Shown here: positions 49,294 through 53,170 of the stretch, in pieces
Layout: every line of letters starts with the position of its first letter
Numbering within the stretch: the stretch's first letter is position 1
Assembly: GCA_903877645.1 (NCBI GenBank)
Contig: CAIRES010000012.1
Coordinates: 1 to 53,170 of the forward strand
DNA from: an uncultured Bacteroidota bacterium
GTDB lineage: Bacteria; Bacteroidota; Bacteroidia; Chitinophagales; Chitinophagaceae
Length of the DNA: 53,170 bases
Direction of reading: 5' to 3'
Translations under genes and position numbers: made by a program
The notes under the pieces: model-generated
What the model saw: only the letters and a program-made list of their open reading frames with translations
The model's database searches: none
Told to the model about the DNA's origin: nothing

Positions 49294-49301
49294 TAGCTTT
49301 G
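49294..49301 (+). promoter_or_regulatory. -7 promoter element (TAGCTTTG) for the 49321 gene
   Basis: A perfect TAnnTTTG match, 19 bases before ATG 49321. Confidence 0.6.
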
Positions 49302-49320
49302 CGCCCCAACAATCATTTTC

Positions 49321-50208
49321 ATGAATACTACGAGAATCTCATTTTTATCGGCAGTCGTGCTTATGTCCCTTTTGTTTTCCAATAATGTGTCTGCACAGAA
49401 GGCAGAGCAGAAAACCTCTAAGCATAAACACCGTACCCGCTCCTTTTATGCAAGCTGGGGATACAACGAGGAGTGGTACACTAATTCTACAGTGCATGTA
49501 GAGCAGAAAGGCCTGGGCAACAGCTACGACCTGGAGCAGGTACACGCCAGTGACCACAAGGGCTGGGACCAGAACTTTTTTCATAAAGCGCTGACGATAC
49601 CTCAATACAACTACAGGCTGGGTTGCTATTTTAATGACAAGCAGGACCTGGCTATTGAGATCAACTTTGATCATACCAAGTACCTCATTAATGATGGCAG
49701 CACCATACAGATGAAGGGTACCTACAACCATGGCTATATAGACCAGCCGATCAATTTTTCGGGTAGTAACGGGTTTTATTATTACCTGAATAACGGGGCC
49801 AACTTTTTCCTGATCAACATCGTGAAGAGGGTGGGCGTGTATGCTACCAGGGATAAGAACCTGCGTGTGGACCTCACCGGTAAAGTAGGTGTAGGCCCCG
49901 TAGTGCCGCATGTGCAGAACAGCTTTTTCGGGCAGGCCAATGACCCGCACTTCCAGATAGGCGGGTGGAATACAGGTGCCGAGACGGCGTTAAGGCTGAC
50001 GATAATGAAGTATGGTTTCATAGAGTTCTCGCAAAAAGTGGACTATGCACGCTACAGCAACCTGAAAATATATGAAGGCACAGCCAGGCAAAACTTTGGT
50101 ACGTATGAGCTGATATTGAGTGTGGGTGCGTTCATACCGACTACAAAACACAACCCGATGTTTTACACGGGCACGGACGCTGCAAAACAAAAGAATTTGT
50201 TCAACTGA
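49321..50208 (+). CDS. Outer-membrane barrel-like protein
   Basis: 295 residues with a signal peptide (cut near SAQ26). A short basic linker (KAEQKTSKHKHRTRS) leads to a beta-rich domain with repeated aromatic strands (FYASWGYNEEWY, YNYRLGCYFNDKQDLAIEIN, NGFYYYLNNGANFFL, GTYELILSVGAFIP). The pattern is that of an outer-membrane barrel protein of moderate size, but the C-terminal strand does not end in Phe. No family is recognised. Monocistronic, with a hairpin after the stop. Confidence 0.7.
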   Translation: MNTTRISFLSAVVLMSLLFSNNVSAQKAEQKTSKHKHRTRSFYASWGYNEEWYTNSTVHVEQKGLGNSYDLEQVHASDHKGWDQNFFHKALTIPQYNYRLGCYFNDKQDLAIEINFDHTKYLINDGSTIQMKGTYNHGYIDQPINFSGSNGFYYYLNNGANFFLINIVKRVGVYATRDKNLRVDLTGKVGVGPVVPHVQNSFFGQANDPHFQIGGWNTGAETALRLTIMKYGFIEFSQKVDYARYSNLKIYEGTARQNFGTYELILSVGAFIPTTKHNPMFYTGTDAAKQKNLFN

Positions 50209-50231
50209 TCTTATTCGCATTTTTATATACG

Positions 50232-50265
50232 GAGCGCTACACCTTGATGTGTGGCGCTCTTTTTT
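50232..50265 (+). terminator. Terminator of the 49321 gene
   Basis: An 11-bp stem (GAGCGCTACAC / GTGTGGCGCTC, one G-T wobble) with a 6-base loop and six T after it, 23 bases past the stop. Confidence 0.9.
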
Positions 50266-50342
50266 GTTATGTGCTGGGATTTGTTATCTGGTATTTGTAT
50301 TTTGATTACTACTATGTTATCTTAGCAAAAACCACACAACTT

Positions 50343-52334
50343 ATGAAGCGGATTTTTACGTTGGGTATCGCATTATTTGCCTTTCATTTTGCTCATGCAC
50401 AGGCTACTGAAGACCTTGCGGTAGAGCTTACAGTGACTACCTCAGCTACACCGCCATCCATCACTTTGAAGTGGAAAGATATTACCTACGATACGCCAAC
50501 CTACCACATCTGGAAGAAGGCTAAGACAGCAACCAGTTGGGGTACAGAGATAGCCACACTCACTTCTACAGATAGCAGCTATACGGATGCCGCTGTGATC
50601 GTCGACTCGGCTTATGAGTACCAGGTATGGGCAGAGGGTAGCTTCTATTCTGCGGGTTATATATATGCAGGTATCAAGAACCCGGCTATACATAATAAAG
50701 GCACTATGCTGCTGCTGGTGGACAGTAATTTTACCGACTCCTGCGCTGCCACACTTAACCTATTGGTACAAGACCTTTGGGGCGATGGCTGGCAACTGAT
50801 CCGTCATGATATTTCGCGGTCGCTGGATGATACTGCTGTGAAGGCCATTATAGCTAATGATTATGCCACACATGCGAATGTGAAGTCGGTACTGATCATA
50901 GGCCATATAGCGGTGCCTTATGCGGGCAACTTTATTGAAACAGGCGATTATCCGCCCGATGGGCATGTGCCTTATCACGATGGTGCATGGCCTGCGGATA
51001 TCTACTATTCCTGTATGACCGGGTGGACCGATGTAACGGTGAACAATTCACTTGGCAGCTATGCGGCTAACTGGAACATTCCGGCTGATAACAAATTCGA
51101 CCAGACTACTATACCCGGCACTGCGGTGCTGCAGATCAGCAGGGTGGATATGAATAATATGCCGTCGTTCGCATTCTCAGAGGTGCAATTGCTCAATAGC
51201 TATCTTACCCGCGATCATTTATACAAAATGGATTCATTGGGCATCAGGCACAGGGGTATCATCAACGATAACTTTGGTTACTTCAGTGGTGAGGGGTTTG
51301 CGGCAAATGGCTGGCGTAACTTTCCACCGCTGGTGAGCAGGGATAGTATTTATGTGCTGCCCTATATTGCTTCACTGGCCGATTCTTCCTTTCAGTGGGG
51401 GTATGCCTGTGGTGGTGGCAGCTTTACTACAGCGAGTGGGGTAGGCGCTACTTCTGATTTTGCGGCTAACCCGGTGAATGGCATTTTTACGATGATGTTC
51501 GGCAGCTACTTTGGCGACTGGAATGTGCAGGACAATTTTTTGCGGGCGCCACTGTGCAGCAGCACTCCTGCGCTTACCTGCTGCTGGGCAGGCAGGCCCA
51601 ACTGGTTCTTCCACCACATGGCGCTGGGTGAGAACATAGGCTACGGCTCGCTGCTCTCTCAAAACAACAGCGGCCTGTACCAGAATACAGGCTACGGCAA
51701 TCAGTTCATTCATGTAGCCCTGATGGGCGACCTGAGCTTGCGCACTGATTACATACAGCCACCATCCGCGCTTACCGTTACGCCCATCGCCGGAGCCGGG
51801 GCTAACCTAACATGGGCCGCATCACCGGACCCCGGTGTGATCGGGTACTATGTGTACCGCGCGGATAGCCTGTATGGTTATTGCGCTAAAATATCGGGCA
51901 TGCTTACGGCTACCTCCTTTACAGATGGCAGCGGCACAGCGGGGCTCAAGTACTACATGGTGCGGCCGGTGAAGCTGGTGTCCACACCATCGGGTGGCTA
52001 TTACAACCTGGGCGTAGGCATTACTGATACTGCTACAGTTAGTTACCCGGCGCCTCCGTTACATACCGCCGCTATTTTATCAGTCGTAGATGTGTCTGTA
52101 TTCCCTAACCCGGCACAAAACAATATAGCAGTGAGCATCAACGCACAGGAAAGTGCGATAGCTACAATATACATGGTGAACGAAGCAGGACAGCAACTGA
52201 ACCTGGCTACCAGGCAACTCAATGCCGGAGCCAATACCTATTCACTGAATGTGACCAGCTACCCGGCGGGTGTATATAACCTTGTGGTGAAAATAGGTAA
52301 CGATACACAGGTGAAGAAATGGGTGAAGATGTAA
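50343..52334 (+). CDS. Large secreted protein with possible clan-CD-like core, fibronectin III domain and T9SS sorting domain
   Basis: 663 residues from ATG 50343 (signal peptide MKRIFTLGIALFAFHFAHAQ, cut near residue 20). A first fibronectin-like domain (about 25-110) is followed by a region of about 330 residues with MLLLVDSNF, SVLIIGHIAVPYAG, WPADIYYSCMTGWTD, GTAVLQISRVD and then GYACGGGSFTTASGVG and FTMMFGSYFGDW. The order of a hydrophobic strand, IGH, a DIYYS motif and a Cys/Gly-rich turn recalls the C25 gingipain caspase-like core, but no catalytic His-Gly pair is certain. A second fibronectin III domain (about 485-570) and a T9SS type A domain from 591 (VFPNPAQNNIAVSI) follow. Confidence 0.75.
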   Translation: MKRIFTLGIALFAFHFAHAQATEDLAVELTVTTSATPPSITLKWKDITYDTPTYHIWKKAKTATSWGTEIATLTSTDSSYTDAAVIVDSAYEYQVWAEGSFYSAGYIYAGIKNPAIHNKGTMLLLVDSNFTDSCAATLNLLVQDLWGDGWQLIRHDISRSLDDTAVKAIIANDYATHANVKSVLIIGHIAVPYAGNFIETGDYPPDGHVPYHDGAWPADIYYSCMTGWTDVTVNNSLGSYAANWNIPADNKFDQTTIPGTAVLQISRVDMNNMPSFAFSEVQLLNSYLTRDHLYKMDSLGIRHRGIINDNFGYFSGEGFAANGWRNFPPLVSRDSIYVLPYIASLADSSFQWGYACGGGSFTTASGVGATSDFAANPVNGIFTMMFGSYFGDWNVQDNFLRAPLCSSTPALTCCWAGRPNWFFHHMALGENIGYGSLLSQNNSGLYQNTGYGNQFIHVALMGDLSLRTDYIQPPSALTVTPIAGAGANLTWAASPDPGVIGYYVYRADSLYGYCAKISGMLTATSFTDGSGTAGLKYYMVRPVKLVSTPSGGYYNLGVGITDTATVSYPAPPLHTAAILSVVDVSVFPNPAQNNIAVSINAQESAIATIYMVNEAGQQLNLATRQLNAGANTYSLNVTSYPAGVYNLVVKIGNDTQVKKWVKM

Positions 52335-52655
52335 ATGGATGATGAAGACACTCGCAATGGCGCAAAAAAGGAATTAACTATATTTTACTTTTATGTTCTT
52401 TTCGTACCGCTTTTGATATTAGTGATTGGTTATCTAATAACGAAACGCAAGCCTAAGAACTACCCTCAATATGTGAATTTTTTATTGAAAATAATACTTT
52501 ATGAGTGGCTATATACATTTAGTATGTTTTGCTTAAAATTACAACAAAAAATCAATGAAGGTTGGGTGTTTTATACGCTGTTTATGTTTCTATCTCTGAT
52601 AACTGCAATAGTTTTGCTTTTGAAAATACTGCATTGGGTGAAGAATATGAAATAG
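52335..52655 (+). CDS. Small membrane protein of unknown function
   Basis: 106 residues, starting immediately after the stop of the T9SS protein (TAAATG). Two or three membrane helices (about 15-36, 50-68, 80-100) with a short charged N-terminus. Codon use is visibly AT-richer than the upstream gene. No family recognised. Tight coupling suggests one transcript with the secreted protein. Confidence 0.6.
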   Translation: MDDEDTRNGAKKELTIFYFYVLFVPLLILVIGYLITKRKPKNYPQYVNFLLKIILYEWLYTFSMFCLKLQQKINEGWVFYTLFMFLSLITAIVLLLKILHWVKNMK

Positions 52656-52672
52656 ATTGCAATTCCAACAAA

Positions 52673-52924
52673 ATGTCTGCACCACGAAAAAACAAGACTT
52701 CCTACAAAGTTTGGAAATTCATTTTCAAGCTATTTGCGTGGTATTCATTGGTGATGCTGGTGGTGATACTACTATCGTATATGGGTGCCAGGTCAGGGGA
52801 GATTTTCTTCCTGCCCATGATATTCTATATCATCGTTGTACTTCCTGCCGGTATCATCTCTTTCGTAGCGCTGTTCATCATGAGAGAGAATGACCGGGAA
52901 AGAGAGCGTATGGGGAGCGATTAA
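52673..52924 (+). CDS. Small membrane protein of unknown function
   Basis: 83 residues from ATG 52673. A basic N-terminus (MSAPRKNKTSYKVWKFIF) precedes two membrane helices (about 20-38 and 47-70) and a charged tail (RENDRERERMGSD). It lies 17 bases after the previous membrane gene, so the three genes from 50343 probably form one operon. No family recognised. Confidence 0.55.
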   Translation: MSAPRKNKTSYKVWKFIFKLFAWYSLVMLVVILLSYMGARSGEIFFLPMIFYIIVVLPAGIISFVALFIMRENDRERERMGSD

Positions 52925-53099
52925 TAGTGCCTGCCTGATGCATCTTATTTTAAACTCGGAAATTACTTTGATGAATGAAATAACTGGATCAGGTGCTTCA
53001 ACTCGCTGTCTGATATATTCTCTGTGTCGCTTTTATCAAAAATGGATAGTAATACCAATTAGACTAAATAATTCGGCATGATTTTTGCTGTGGTTAAGT

Positions 53100-53170
53100 A
53101 TGGCAATCTTACTAACAGTTACGGTCAAAGAGACCGAAGAAGAACTGACAGCGTTACTTCGCAAATCAAC
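53100..53170 (+). mobile_element. Start of an IS630-like transposase (partial)
   Basis: From ATG 53100 the visible 23 codons (MAILLTVTVKETEEELTALL...) resemble the N-terminal helix-turn-helix region of IS630-family transposases, with an acidic-helix pattern EETEEEL..LLRK. The gene runs off the window, so only the start can be seen. The 175 bases before it (52925-53099) hold no other gene; the element's left end would be expected there, but I cannot fix it. Confidence 0.45.

Overview
The window comes from a member of the Bacteroidota, most likely a Chitinophagaceae-like soil or water bacterium (the family is an inference). The signs are type IX secretion (T9SS) C-terminal sorting domains on three secreted proteins, many -7 promoter motifs of the TAnnTTTG type, the yceD-rpmF-plsX order, archaeal-type ProS, S9 and Ig-like (Big_5) surface proteins, and the characteristic intergenic repeats of this phylum. 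It is mostly chromosomal core and surface-related sequence. I see no phage, CRISPR array, rRNA or tRNA.

Layout. 1-1281: tandem AlgX/AlgJ-like proteins (polysaccharide O-acetylation), then a DUF58 protein. 2252-4516: yceD-rpmF-plsX-hotdog dehydratase unit (ribosome and lipid synthesis). 4541-5493: a DUF1569 gene among copies of a dispersed repeat. 5588-10565: a nucleotide-sugar/surface-glycan cluster (WbqC-like, SDR epimerase, hexapeptide acyltransferase, polyprenyl GT2, WecE transaminase) broken by two repeat-rich gaps. 10568-13247: small secreted protein, kynureninase, a beta-barrel protein and a 41-codon ORF. 13412-15287: LemA-TPM-TPM operon. 15421-19324 (minus): TruA, DUF2157, S20, lytic transglycosylase, TatA. 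19562-25606: Big_5 lipoprotein, S9 peptidase, a hypothetical gene facing a DUF892 ferritin-like gene across a 13-bp inverted repeat, a pyrophosphatase gene with an in-frame amber codon, DUF421. 25684-33244: NHL-repeat T9SS protein, small secreted and lipoprotein genes, fatty acid desaturase, DEAD-box helicase, acyl-CoA ligase, DUF5362. 33268-33788: a GxxExxY gene enclosed by 37-bp inverted repeats. 33797-42745: ProS, a Gly/aromatic-rich secreted protein, an OmpP1/FadL-like porin, small hypotheticals including a 36-codon membrane ORF, lipoprotein, kelch-like T9SS protein. 43061-45931: LipA, a His-for-Lys DegT-family enzyme, a membrane protein. 46173-49098 (minus): LiaF-like / DUF4288 / LytS-type kinase / LytTR regulator operon. 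49321-53170: barrel protein, a large T9SS protein with a possible peptidase-like core, two AT-rich small membrane proteins, and the start of an IS630-like transposase cut by the window edge.

The most useful leads are the repeat-enclosed GxxExxY unit, the LiaF-like two-component operon, the His-substituted DegT enzyme, the interrupted pyrophosphatase, the inverted repeat at 23802-23856, two tiny ORFs, and a recurring 16-22 nt spacing between TAnnTTTG motifs and start codons that implies very short mRNA leaders.
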